A stretch of DNA of 64,000 nt from Didymodactylos carnosus (lineage: Eukaryota > Rotifera > Eurotatoria > Philodinida > Philodinidae): positions 1-64,000 of the forward strand of contig CAJNOQ010000160.1 of the NCBI GenBank assembly GCA_905250885.1. Direction: 5' to 3'. Below, in pieces: positions 46,257-58,871 of this stretch (position 1 is the stretch's first letter; every line of letters begins with the position of its first letter). The position numbers were made by a program, and so were the translations under genes. The notes below the pieces were generated by a model, which ran no database searches, was not told where the DNA came from, and saw only the letters and a program-made list of their open reading frames with translations.

Positions 46257-47357
46257 TCATTTATTGTCTATTTCTAGACTAACATGTGAGATTGCGGAAA
46301 AACGCTCTCCTTGAAGAAGAGTTGGACCCTTAAAATATTTAATGTATATTTAAAAGCTCCTATTTTTATCATAAACAACTCATGAGAAGAGAAATGTAGT
46401 GTACATAAATAGATAGATTAAAAATCTATTGAATTCTAATAAATGGAGTTTTAATCGACTAATCATCATTGTTATTAAATCTGAAAAACAAGTAGTTCGT
46501 TTGTATCCCGAATCTTTCTTTCTCTACCATATATGAGTTTGAATTCATTTCGTATAAACCTATTAATCTGATTAACACACAGTCAACGGTGAGCGAAATA
46601 AACCTTTTTTTAATTTGCTTTGAATGACGACTGATCTATCAGATTATAAAAAGAATGTTTGATCTACCATGGTGCTGAATTATAAGTTTTTCCAGTTTCC
46701 AAAAACGACTAAACTTTTGCAATAAAATGATGAAAGTTTCAGAGAAGGATGAGGATACCTATTTACTGTGGGCGTCACTGGTCAACGAGATAGGATCGAT
46801 TTATTACTGTTTAGTGTACTAGTTTTACAATTAATTTAGTATGTTAGATTGTGAATATTGAATAAACAGAAGAATTATGTAGTAGTATATTGCATATAAT
46901 ATAACAAAAATAAGTGGTACAAAAAAATACAATTAAAGCTCCACTTTTACATTCACTATAGACGAACTTCGTCTCTGTAGTCTAAACCTCAAAAAGAAAA
47001 CCACACAGAAAAAAAACATCTAGGAAAATATCACATTGATCACATTGATCACGATAAACATAAGAATTATGTCGTGTAACGCGTTCTGTTGTATTGTTGG
47101 ATAGTTCAAATGTTTGTGTATGTGCACGAAAAGGGTTTATTTGACCTCTATCTTTTGAGCATAACGTCATATTTAACACTTGTTGTTGAGGAATCCGCGG
47201 TCATTATTGGCATAAAGTATGACTTAAAAATTCGATCAAGAGTAGAAGTGCTTAAAATGTGCTCACTTGCACGTTGGACACTAGGGAAATTACTAATCAT
47301 TTGGGTTGGTTTCCTTATTCATTCAGTACGCTGGATATGTAAGAGAGCAAAAAAAGC

Positions 47358-47407
47358 TAATCTCTATGAAAAAGATACTATATGTAGTATCTTTTTCATA
47401 GAGATTA
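47358..47407. repeat. 50-bp near-perfect palindrome
   Basis: CTCTATGAAAAAGATACTA is followed almost without a loop by its reverse complement. One mismatch near the centre. Confidence 0.9.
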
Positions 47408-47577
47408 GGTTTTTATAAGTTATTAATACAAGATTTAAATTGTGATGATGTCTGGTCACTATTGTTTTCATTAATCCATCTTTTATGGTATTTTATTCTG
47501 ATCTCTTTTGTCACTTTTGTCTCTCGCAGTTTAATACAAAGTTGAGTAGTAGGTCAAACAACATAACTATTGTGTGA

Positions 47578-48020
47578 CAGAGTTATAATCGATTGAAAAA
47601 ATTGGAATCGAATCAGTCGATCAGAAATCAGTTTCAGATCGTTGAAAATCGGTGATTTTTCGAAAAATAGTAAGCGTAAAAGTATATACTTCAAAGAATT
47701 TCAGAGGCGTCCACGACGATATGAGACTGCGTTTTCGACGAAACGGAACTAATCATCAAGAGAGAAAATAATAGAGAAAGTTTGTTAAAAAACATCCTGA
47801 CTTCAGGTACAAGGTTAAAGTTTTGTACGGACTACAGACTACAGATTTAACTAGAAATCTTTTCTATATTTTTCACATGTTTTCTGACCAAAAAATATTC
47901 GGAAAAAAATATATTTTTTCAAAAAATAAATCAGCAAAAAATCAGTGAATATTGGTCGATCGAAAATTTTAATCGGATTGGCCGATCTGGTACTGATTTG
48001 CGGATTCAGCTGCAACTCTG
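47578..48020. mobile_element. hAT-like miniature element, 443 bp
   Basis: Termini CAGAGTTATAATCGATT and, inverted, CAGAGTTGCAGCTGAAT. Exact 8-bp duplication TTGTGTGA on both sides (47570-47577 and 48021-48028). Subterminal CGATC-type motifs; no transposase. Confidence 0.85.
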
Positions 48021-48655
48021 TTGTGTGATGCGAGCGAACGTGTGCCATGTAAGGACAGTAGAAGTATTTGACAAGAGCAAAAAGAATAAAATTTCGATTA
48101 TTCAAACATATTTTCATTTTGCAACAAAAAAACAAAATTTAAAAAAGCTACTCAGTTTTGGTTTAAAGTGGAAAAAAATAGGAAGAAGAAAAAAAAAGTA
48201 TGAGTTAGTACAGTACCGAAAACCATAATTGTAACTGTACATTGTGTGAAAGCAGAAGAGAGAGTATTTTCTCTTCATATTTTCATATCCCGTTTATCGG
48301 TACGTTTGATTTGTTTTTTTCATACACACGTATAGATAGACTTGCTTTCTATCGTATATATGTATTTGAGATGAGAGAATGTAGAGAAAAAAAAAGAACA
48401 AATTTTATTTCGGTTTTCTTTTTTTTAACTAAACTGTTTAATAGTGTCGAAACAGCTGCTGAACAACAAACGATTTCTATTTTGATAGTCTACCATTTCG
48501 TAAATAAAACAGATTATCACATCAGTTTTAGATTTCATACATATACAACGGTCATTTTTCATCTTTTTGGAAAGCAAACAACTATGATTCGTACGCAATG
48601 TAAGCAAGAAGAAAAAAACACCATTATCTATTAATTATTATATTAACTTCATACG

Positions 48656-51600
48656 ATGTCTAATATGAATTTGTCGTCGTCGTCGTCTTCTGCTCTTCCG
48701 TTACGACAACAATCTTCGACAACTCATGAACAAGTTAAATATGGAGAATTAATCATATTGGGGTATGGAAAAACAGATATTTTTAAACTGAAAGCAAGGA
48801 AAGAAAAACAGAAGATATTAGTTAAAATATTAATTTTGACAAATATTTTCTAACTAATATCAGTAAAGTCGAAGCATGAAAAATACTTTTAGTGGAGAAG
48901 ATCTCACGTCTTTCTGACTCTAATAAATCGGCTTAAATATATAACATCATGAAACGAAAATTTGATTTCAAACCCGTAAAAACCTACTCTTCTGTTTCAC
49001 ACATTTCATGAGTTTTCCATAATTTTCTACCATAATGGAAGTTTAGAGGTTTAAATTCTACGTAGAGAATACATTGGTTAGTACATACATTTAAAATGAG
49101 ATTTTATTCCTCCTGTCTTTGATCCTTCTTTTCATTTTTTCTGAGTAAATACGACATTAACCAAATCAAACTTATTATTATCTCCACATTCCTATCAGTG
49201 GCAGGCAAAAAGTTGATCATTCTGCTTTTATTCCTGTCATTATTATTTATCCATTTGTTTAAAATTTATATTGTAGAATTCTCCTTGTCTTTTTCTAATA
49301 ACATATAGTTATTTTACATACTAAGAAAACAATATGATAAATAAAAATATCCCGACGAGGAAACAAATCACTAAAATGCGTGCTCACTAGCAAATGAGAT
49401 GACCTTCAGAAACGAAGAATCAAAGAATGAACATAACAGATGAGGTAAAAGTTTTTTATTAATATTTTAAAAAGAGCAAAGTGTCTAATACAAAAATATA
49501 TAAAAGTGTTTGATCCGAAATGTTTCTCGAAGGCCACAAAAATCTTAGAACAAAAGGCATCGGAAAACTGTTCCGTAACTTCGGTTACAATTTTTGTATC
49601 CAAATACATTTGTTTGATCTTTATCATTACCCACTTTCAATGTTTTCGAGCACCAATATATATGAAGTTGTTCATTACAATGAAGGCTTTCGTATGATAT
49701 TAAAAAAGTTGATCTTGAGCACAAGAGATGGAATAGAAGACCGTTTGATTAAAAAAATTCAATTTGGCATTTACAATGCGAAAACAAGTTTTTGTCCTAA
49801 TATCTCACTTAGCAACTGTGTTCTATTCCAAATAATATCGTTTGGTAGAGGACTCAATAAACTTTCTTTTTCATGTAAAGTATATAGTTTCGATCAATTC
49901 CCCTCTACGAGCAGAATTTCTTTTTTTGACTGCGACCGACAGTGATGGAAAATCGGTGGTAACATAGGATGTTATAAAAGCGCTCATTTTGACCGTTATA
50001 AAACACGAAGAAAATTTCTTTTTTGCGATGCCCTATCCTTACATCATAAAACTCGGAATAAAACGAATAAAAAATAACCTTTCTAGTTGGATGGAGCTTT
50101 TTCTAAATTCGAAAAGGTTACAGAACAGTTTTTCGATGTCATTTGCTCTAAGATTTTTGTGGCGAGAAACATTTCCGATCAAACATTTTTATGGATTTTT
50201 GTATTAGACACTTTGCTCTTTCTGACAAAAAAAGGATAAAGCCTCTATGATATTCCATCGTAACGCTATATCAAAAAGAAAATTAATGCAAAACTTTTGC
50301 CTCACCCATTTTATTCGAAAATTTGTTCGTTCTTTGATAAACTATCCGAAATATGGAAGAAGCGTTATTAATTGCTCAAAATCTCAGCTAAGATCAACAT
50401 GCATTTGACTTTATCAATGCTGATAACAGATTGACGATAACGAGTTTCAAAAGAGAGACAACTCAACCATCTGAATTACAGTAAATCACTCAAAGAAGTC
50501 AACGTAAACTAATATTAGAGTTTGATAATCCAGGCAGACCCTTACTAAAGGGCATGTTTTCTCTGACAAGAACATAGTTCTATGCTATTCGAATATATGT
50601 CCTTCGATTGTCGATAGTCAAATTTACTGCTAGAAACAAATGTTCTAGTGATCGATTCTTACGTTAGAATCTTATGAGAGCCAGCTAAGGTTCGGCTAAG
50701 ATTCCGATAACTATCTAACAAGAACCTTACAAGATTCTCATATTAAAAGTCCGCACGAAAGTGACAGGTATTTAGTAAGAGTCTTATTAGAATCAGCTAA
50801 GACTATAATAAGAAATCGGAAAGGAAGCGATAAGGGTGAGTTCTATGAAATTCTTATCATTTTCTCAGAAAATTTTTATTAGTCTCTTAATGGTAATGAT
50901 TTATGATATCAACTGATCTTTTCTAACCTATCATTTTTTTTAGCTTCATAAATAGATAAAATAAACATAAAAATCCATTTTCCAACGATCAGGTATAAAT
51001 AGAGAACAGAAGAGGATACAGCTTCTGGCTCAACCTCGAACTTTATTCTAATATATCTCAGCAATGTGTTACATTTTCTCGAGAAGTACATTATGGTTCT
51101 GGAAAGGACGTATATACGGCTAGAGGAACAGTGAAAATGATACCAAATTACCGAAAAATACTCGATAACTATGACAGAAAATTTAGCTGGATACGCTGAA
51201 AGAGTATTTAGATCCTATCTCAGTTTCCTTTTCTTGTTATAGGAATGAGATACGACTCTGTTCATTTCTCCTGTTGTTCGATTTTGCACTGTAACTCTAA
51301 TCTTCTTGAAATAAAGCACAAAATAAGACCATTAAACTTTCCTTTTTTTCTAGTCAGAACAAGCTTTTTTCGGAATAACATCCAGAATCGACTCATCATA
51401 AATTGTGAAGATAAGGTTTCATTGGGGAGAATGGCACGCTGTAGTAAGCAGATTTAAATCCTGCATAAACGACTCCAATTTTTTTGTTATATTTTGCTTT
51501 AAAATTAAGTCAGATCAACTTCATGAAACTTTTCGAGCATTTTCGCACAAAAAACAAATTCAGATGATTTGGTACGTAAATGATACGAATTTCATAGAAC

Positions 51601-54600
51601 TCACTCTTCTCAATTTCTTATTATAGTCTTAGCTGACTCGTATAAGACTTACTAAATTCTTGTCACTTTCTTATGGACTTTTAATATGAGAATCTTGTAA
51701 GAAACTGATAAGACTCTTATCAAATTTGATTGAAGGTTTTCATCAGTTAAAAAAATGCTGATAGGTTAGAAAAGATAAGTTGATGGGATAAATTATTGCC
51801 ATTAAGAGACTTCATACATGAACTTTACCTATACTAATATAGCGGTGGACAATAAATAATCGTTGTATCTTTTTCATTATCGCCTTTATTTTATAATAAA
51901 CAAGAAAAGAACATTTGAATATTATTATTTTAATTTGATTTACATAGACATACTCTTGCGTCCTATTTAGTTCGACTACATTTAGCAACTATAGTCCCAA
52001 ATATAACCGGTTGAACAATGTTTATCACCATACCGTTTTATTCATTAGTTTCTTCTATTTATAGTGACATATGTTAATTTTATCTATTTTTTTATTTGCT
52101 ATCACGAGTAAGAAGAAAGAGACATTAAATCATCTTTTTTGAACACTATCTAACCTAATTCTTAGATAATGTCATAAAAACATTATAATGGCAAGGAGAT
52201 TAAGCTGAGCAAAAATTCGATTATGAAATTTACCACTATACGTATCGTCTGCAGACCAGAGATGGGCCGCTCCGACCATTTCTGGCTCCAGCTCCAGCTA
52301 ATTACGACCCGCTCCACTTCGACTCCGCTCCAAGCTTAAGAATTCCTCTCCGACTCCGCTCCAGCTCGACCGTCGTTACGAAGCGCTCCGCTCTGACTCC
52401 GGGATGACAAAAACGTTTTTTTCCTATTTTTTTAAAGTTTGATGATGTTCCGTGAATTTTACACTTTATTTCAAGATATATATATTATAGAATAAGAAAA
52501 AAACAAACTAATTGACAATATACGTAAGTTAGCTTGATTATAATATGAAGATTATTTATTTGATGATTGATTATTTATGAAGAAGATATATCAGCGATAT
52601 CATCATCTTGCTCAGTTAACAACGATTGATCACGTAATTCTGACATAGTAAAGTTTGTTTGTTCAACTTTCACTTGAATGAGAAATTTGGTTCTATTTTG
52701 TCATAGCTGACTTCTCACTCAGTTTATTTTTTCTAATTTCTCTCTTCGTCGACGTCGCGTTCTTAGATGTCGAAATTAACAATGACACAATCCAATTAGC
52801 CGTAGAATAACCGACTAAATGAACGTTGAATCATTGTCTCAAACATTGCCACTAGCAGAAGGTAACAATGGCATATTCAGTATAATGAATAGTCGACGAC
52901 GGACTTTTCTCTTACTGATTCTTTCGTCATTATTCATAGAACGGTGAAGCGAAAAATTGAGCTATGATTGGAACTAAAAAGAAAAAGACGCTCCGACTCC
53001 GTTCCAGCTCCATTTCACTCACAACGCGCTCCGCTCCGACCTCGTAACTTTTATGAATTGCTCACTCCAGCTCCGAATGTCTTCATTAACCGCTCCGGAG
53101 TCTGAGCGGCCCATTTGTGCTGCAGACGAGTATTGGTTACACTTCTAATTACGACCGTATCCAGAGGTTTTTGAAACTACACTGATAGTGGAATTGATTA
53201 GCTGAGAGTCTTTCAGAAAAACGTTCCTATAAGTTATCACAGTACAAAGTCATCACTCTGATTCTTATTAGAGTTCAAATTTTGCTTGTTACTCTCACGT
53301 CTGCTCGAGAACTTTCTCTTTCTGGACGCTAGTATCTAAGGAGATCCAGTGCTATAAAACTGCGGAAAGATTAACGCTCAACTTTTTCTTGGCATAGAGA
53401 GGAGACACTGGTAGTTTTACTAATTAAACACCTTCACTTAGTGAAGAGGAGAAATTGTGTAGATAATTCTGTCGTCTGCATCATTTGTTTAATCTATCTA
53501 TATTTACTCCAAATGCCTACATCGTTGGTCAATAAATATGAACATTTAATCTTTTTTCAAGAATAAATGTTTATTTGATACAATCAATTGACTGTTGCAT
53601 ATGATGATGTTTATGTCTGTGTAAATATGCGTTTATATTTCAAAAAGAATTAGACAAAGATTGTGTTTGCGTTTTTTTTCTTCATATATTTGTAGGTATA
53701 ATGGATCAATTCCTAATGGTGATCGTGGTCGTCGAAAAAGTAAATTTATTTTAAAAGAACGATCACAAGCAAACGGTTTAAAAGCGTTAGGTCAACATCT
53801 ATGTAAAAACACTGCAGAAGTACAGGTGAAAATCATTCTTCTTTTTTTCTTTTTCCTTGATATTTGAAAGTTAAATTTAAAAAAAACGAAAGAAATTCGA
53901 GACCTTAAATACATACAAGGTTATTTTAGGTCAGTAAATGATCTTTTCAATTTAGTCCTAGTAAAAGAAGTTGACTATGACTGACACGAAAAAAACTAAA
54001 AGAAATCATTGTTGTTATAATTGATGAATAAGTTAAATATCAGTATGATTCGATTCAAGTGTCGACATACTCTGTTCGAAATGGAAATCGCTCAAGAAGA
54101 TATTTCCTTCATGCTTACACTCAAGTAAAAAGAAAACCTTACAATAAGGATCTTTGAATGAAGTGATAAACTGAGAATGGCTATTTATCATTAATAGGTT
54201 CTTGTCTCACACCGGATAGAAAAAGCTAAGTGATAAGGCATGGACAATTATGTGTGAATAAATTACAGATTAGTGTATGCTACGCGTAAAATCAGAATAT
54301 ACTATTGTTCAACATGCGTTTTAACATGCAAATTTATGCATTTTCACTAGTGGCAACGTTTTTTAATATGTTTTTGTGTCATGAGTGTAACAGAAACGAT
54401 CAAATAGGTTGTGATATCTACATACATCCAAGATATATAGAAAAATAAATTACATTACTGATATGTCGTTCTTATTGCACAATTTATCATTTTTTGCTTG
54501 TTTTATTTCTCATTTTCTCTATTTTTGGTTACCACTTTGATTATTCTGATATATGTTGATATACTAAATCAAAATTTGGAATTCTATACACTCTGAGGAC

Positions 54601-57600
54601 TTTAGATTCTGAGATATAAGATTTGTACTCTCTGTTCTTATTTAATATCTATTGATGGTTAAGACGATAGTAGCACTCAAGTCAGTCATAAAATTGCAGG
54701 AAAGGATGAGAGAACAAAATGAGATGATACATAGTTGGATAAATGTGCCTGCGATATATTTGTAATTGCAAAATTTGGAGATGAATTGTATACTTTTTTC
54801 TTCTCAATTCCTTCTGTATCGTTAACACAATATATCTTAAATAATGAGAGAAAATCCCTGCAAATAGTAGTAGACGATGGGTTACTGTTTCTTACGTCAC
54901 TATGCCTTAAAACTAGAATAAAAAATACAATATACTTTTTCTCTCACCGTGAATAACGGAGATGATAAGTTCAAATCTATTACAAATTGCAAAGTATATT
55001 TACAATAGAAAGGTGAATTTAAATCAAAATTTTCAAAACTAATAAAACCATAAAGGGTCCCTTCGGATTTGGTCGAAAATCTGCTCCCTCCTCTATTGTT
55101 CTAAGATATTATCATGCGGTGGTTGTACAGGGACTTCGGACGCATTAGAACGCATTATTGCTTTTGTTGCAAATTAAAGTGAAAATGAGAATTGTTTTTT
55201 GGTGATATCTTCATTTCTCGTATTATCACACTTTTATTAAATTAAGTATATATAGAACAAATGTGACAGAACGTGATCTATTACAACATACTATCTCACT
55301 AAAAGATATCATTATCAGTAACTGAAACGTGGCTTGCTCTAGCATCACATAACTTTTACAAATTGCAGTTATACAAACAATGCGCTTTTTTTAACGTATA
55401 ACAACTGTTTTTACGTGAAATACATGAATAGATGTACTGTATGACATGTATTTTTGACTTAACTACACTCCTACATCGGTCTCATTCAGTTGAGAGAGGA
55501 AATAAAGATCCATCGAAAACGTCATACTGTACTAATTTATAAAGCTGTCAATTAATGTAGTTTTCTAAACTTCTGTTTAATTATAGAACATCGATTTTAT
55601 TTCAGGATTAAATGCAAACGGAAAAGCTTTTTTTCGCGTAAAGCCGCATAATAATGTATCATCGATTAACACGTTAAAATTGTTTTTCCACAAAATAACA
55701 GTAGCTATTCTAGATATCGATTCCAGAGTCAAGAACTAAACTATATCATGAGCTTATTTAACTAGAATTTATTTTGTAACATCTTACCTAAACTAAATGA
55801 AGCTTCTTTCAAGTTAGTTCTTCACGTTAACAATTAATGACTTTAAACAAGTCAAAGCTTTCAAAACCTGTAAAAACGTTTATGATGTATGGGCAGTAGT
55901 TGTATTTTGTAGAACTCGATCTCCTTTATTCATTAGTGAAAACAGCTCGTGAAAATATCTCTTCGTTCAAACGATATAATAATTTTACTAATCACGATTG
56001 CATCGGAAAGGCACCGAGATGCTATCAAGTAGATATCACAAAAAAACATTTTCTCATTTTCACTTTGAGTTTGAAACAAAAGTAATAATGCATTCTGATG
56101 CATCAGAAGTCCCTCTACAACTACCGCATAATAATCTTTTGGAAAAGGATAGGAAAAGGATTTTTGACCAAATCCGGTGGGATCCTTTTTATGACAAATG
56201 AGTCTAGTATATTCCGGCGGTAAAACTTTGCGGTACGTCTAGTCTTCTACATCGCTGAAAAAAAGAAACGAAAGATCTGCATTTTGTAAAAGTCGATGTA
56301 CTCTTTGACGAAGGATTTTTACATACTGAACTTTTATCTGACGTTCTCGTCTCTTCAGGAGCTGACAACCGCTAACGTACATTCAATAGCCTACACACTA
56401 TCGAGAAATCAAACAGTTGTCGTGCAATATACACGCGATGAAGAAACAGATATGTTCCAAGTAAAAACTTGATGTTTAACATTAAAATCTCCTGTTGTTA
56501 AACTACACACTCTAATTTTCAAACTTTAGGTTGGTCGATCACCTGAAAGTCAAATTGATTTTATCGTTATGGATACTGTTCCCAATGCGAAAACGTCTGA
56601 TGAATTAAATATCCTACAAAGTACAATATCCAGGTTTGTATCTTCTTTCGTCCCTTATTCAAGTAGAAGAACAATCATTCATTTTCGACTCCTTTTTCTT
56701 TCTTTCAGGTTTGCTTGCCGAATTGTTGTTCAACGAAAACCGCCATATACAGCAAAAATTTATGCAGCTGGATTCGACTCATCCAAAAACATTTTTCTTG
56801 GAGTATAAAAGAAATGATCTTGTTTATTACACATACTTTTACTATGTCATGTTTTTATTTTTAGGAGAAAGCAATTAAATGGAGAAATGAAAAAAATGAA
56901 ATAGACGGTGTAACGACCAATGGCATCTTACTCATGCATATGGATTGTGGTAAATTTAACAGCGGTGCTAGACCAACAAAGTGGAAAGAAATATCCGTTG
57001 GTGGAAGGGTCTTCGATCTTAGTGAAGGACGATTGAAATTTAACTATCAGTCAGCGGTAAAATATTTTATATTTTACCAAGTAATATTTTCACTTTTGTG
57101 GGTGTTTTTTTTTTCAACCTAGTCATCCTCTGCAAGTGATAACATATTGAAAGATGGTACATTAATCGATCTATGCGGTGCCACATTGTTGTTTCGTTCT
57201 GTTGAAGGGCTGAAGCATACCCCGGTAATGAAAGCAGATATAATCATTTGAATTCTCCTACTATACAACACTCATTTTGTCATTCTGTTGAAGACACGTC
57301 GATTACTTGAAATTGAATTGGAACAATTGAACAGTACAAAACCACAATGTCCTGTTGGTTTAAATACATTAGTAATCAAAACGGTATCTCCACCATCGAA
57401 TTTTGATGGGCAAATACCGTTTGTTTATGTATCATGCGGACATGTACATGGAAATCATGATTGGGGAGTTAAAGAAGAGTTAAAACGTGAATGTCCATTG
57501 TGCAGAACGATTGGATCCTATATCCCCATAACAATGGGTATCGAGCCATCATTTTATATTAGCTGTAGTGACTCAACAACAACACATTGTTTTCAACCCT

Positions 57601-57773
57601 GTGGGCATATTACATCGGAATCAACGGCATTACACTGGAGTAAAATAAAAGTGCCATTAGGTTGTCGAGGTCTAAAATCGATATGTCCATTTTGTTCAAC
57701 CGCATTATCCGAAGTAAAACCATTTGTTAAATTAATATTTCAAGATTCAATGCCATACAATATAAAACAGTGA
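48656..57773 (+). CDS. PELI: Pellino-type E3 ubiquitin ligase
   Basis: Pellino proteins bind phosphorylated IRAK/Pelle kinases and ubiquitinate them in Toll/IL-1 signalling in the cytoplasm. Eight exons: 48656-48762, 53696-53825, 56359-56460, 56530-56633, 56709-56802, 56865-57056, 57123-57224, 57294-57773. They total 1311 nt, 436 aa, all phases consistent; family members are about 420 aa. The N-terminal FHA-like region carries YGELIILGYNGSIPNGDRGR, KSKFILKERSQANGLK, SRFACRIVVQRKPPYTAKIY and AAGFDSSKNIFLG. The C-terminal RING-like region carries KPQCPVGLNTL, SCGHVHGNHDW, CPLCRTIGSYIP, QPCGHI and CPFCSTALSEV, so its Cys/His ligands look complete. The first ten codons include a TCG-rich Ser run. 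Intron 1 (4.9 kb) and intron 2 (2.5 kb) are far longer than the rest and full of transposon copies. Confidence 0.95.
49468..50226. mobile_element. TIR element, about 755 bp, with 120-bp arms
   Basis: The left end AGAGCAAAGTGTCTAATACA and about 120 following bases recur inverted at 50108-50226. Arm similarity is high. The interior has an open frame at 49520-49945 that starts in the left arm and matches no family I recognise. Confidence 0.75.
50685..51815. mobile_element. Interleaved inverted repeats, possibly two overlapping TIR elements
   Basis: Segment A at about 50700-50815 (with GATTCTCATATTAAAAGTCC) is inverted at 51615-51725. Segment B at about 50885-50935 (with GATCTTTTCTAACCTATCA) is inverted at 51761-51812. 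The order is A, B ... A', B', not a simple palindrome, so two insertions or a rearrangement are needed. Confidence 0.6.
52257..53119. mobile_element. hAT-like non-autonomous element, 863 bp
   Basis: Ends CAGAGATGGGCC and, inverted, CACAAATGGGCC. Exact 8-bp duplication CTGCAGAC on both sides (52249-52256, 53120-53127). Subterminal regions are packed with GCTCCGACTCC-like repeats. A short minus-strand tract at 52575-52645 reads MSELRDQSLLTEQDDD and then stops, perhaps a relic of an internal gene. Confidence 0.9.
53826..56358. other. Pellino intron 2
   Basis: 2.5 kb. Its second half is a TIR element (55053-56206). The first half shows no recognisable feature. Confidence 0.65.
55053..56206. mobile_element. 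Long-TIR element, about 1.15 kb
   Basis: Arms of about 160 bp: left 55053-55212 (CTTCGGATTTGGTCGAAAAT, AAAGTGAAAATGAGAA) and right 56033-56206 inverted. The termini differ slightly. The interior has no recognisable transposase. Confidence 0.75.
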
Positions 57774-58871
57774 TCATATTCATGTGCAAATTATTATTTT
57801 TTTATTCGAATGTTCTTTTCGTTAATTTATAAAAAACGAAATAACCGGTTGGTTTTTCTTTCTTCTTTTGTGTCTTCAATAATGGTTGTTTTTTTATTTA
57901 CTGTTTTTTCTAGTACTGTCCATGTTTTGTTGCTATTATTGGTATTCTATGTGCATATTATCTAACAATTATTCTAAATTCTTCAGTAGAGACAAACAAT
58001 ATGGTACTAAATTTGTGTCTTTGAGTTTTGTCATTCGACACAGCTCCAGCTGGCTGAATTGACCAAAACTACCAGATATTTTTTTTCCTCGTCTTTAGAA
58101 GCCTAAAATATAAAGTACTGCAAGTCGCCTGTAGCATTAGAAAACGCTCGAATGAATAATCGTTTTCAAAAAATACTAGAAATTATCTTTGATGACACGC
58201 CTAACAAATGTACTTGAGTCAAATACTTGGGTTAAGTAATGAGGATAGTACTTGTGAACTTTTCCAAGTAAATTTACTTGTCAAGTAAAATGTAAGCACC
58301 AGAGCTCGGTATGAACTCAAAAGTCTGAGTTCAGTCCACTCCAGTCCGAGTCCATGAATTTCAAAATGGTAGTTTTTTAGTGTTTTTTCCTCGATTCAAG
58401 TGAGTCGGAGCTTTGGTAAGTACTTGGCTGGCACAATGCAAGTAAATTTATTTAGAAAAGTTCACTTAAGGACTTGTTCCATTTATTTTTATTTTGTACA
58501 TATTCTGCAGCCATACTCTACTTTTGTAGAGCAAATATCCAGTAGAAGTATATAAGTATATTTTATAAGTGTATAACGATCGATATTCTGGTGTTTATAT
58601 ACAACTGATCAATGCAAAACAAAAGAGAAATGACTAGTATTTATTCGAGCAATAATTATATCGATATGAGCAATAATTATAGTACTATTTAGCAGTAATT
58701 CTTGAGCAATAAAAAAATTTGATTCGAGCAGTTTTATATTATTAAATGGACAATAATTTATTGAGTAAATGTCAATAATAATTTCCGATGTGAGCAGTAG
58801 AAAAAAGAAAAAGTACAACATTTATATTCACAATTGGAAATAAAAAAAAGAAAAATGAACAATTAATTACA
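57774..58871. other. Spacer downstream of Pellino
   Basis: Pellino 3' UTR side, then repetitive DNA with ACTTG/CAAGT motifs near 58.2-58.5 kb and a hAT-like miniature at 58300-58415. No gene. Confidence 0.5.
58300..58415. mobile_element. hAT-like miniature, 116 bp
   Basis: Ends CAGAGCTCGG and, inverted, CAAAGCTCCG. Flanked by GTAAGCAC and GTAAGTAC (7 of 8 match). It sits inside an older ACTTG-rich repeat and has GAGTYC-type subterminal motifs like the 52257 element. Confidence 0.6.

Larger units (their letters stand above)
46257..48655. other. Interval upstream of Pellino
   Basis: No supported gene. Contains a 50-bp palindrome (47358-47407) and a hAT-like element (47578-48020). The last 600 bases probably hold the Pellino promoter and 5' UTR. 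Confidence 0.45.
48763..53695. other. Pellino intron 1, transposon-rich
   Basis: Holds an element with 120-bp TIRs (49468-50226), an interleaved inverted-repeat region (50685-51815) and a hAT-like element (52257-53119). The remainder is unrecognised AT-rich sequence. Confidence 0.7.

Noticed and set aside
47089-47418. 109-aa plus-strand frame
   Set aside because: Its end is made by the 50-bp palindrome; no conserved content.
49520-49945. 141-aa open frame inside a TIR element
   Set aside because: Begins in the terminal inverted repeat and has no transposase motif; treated as chance.
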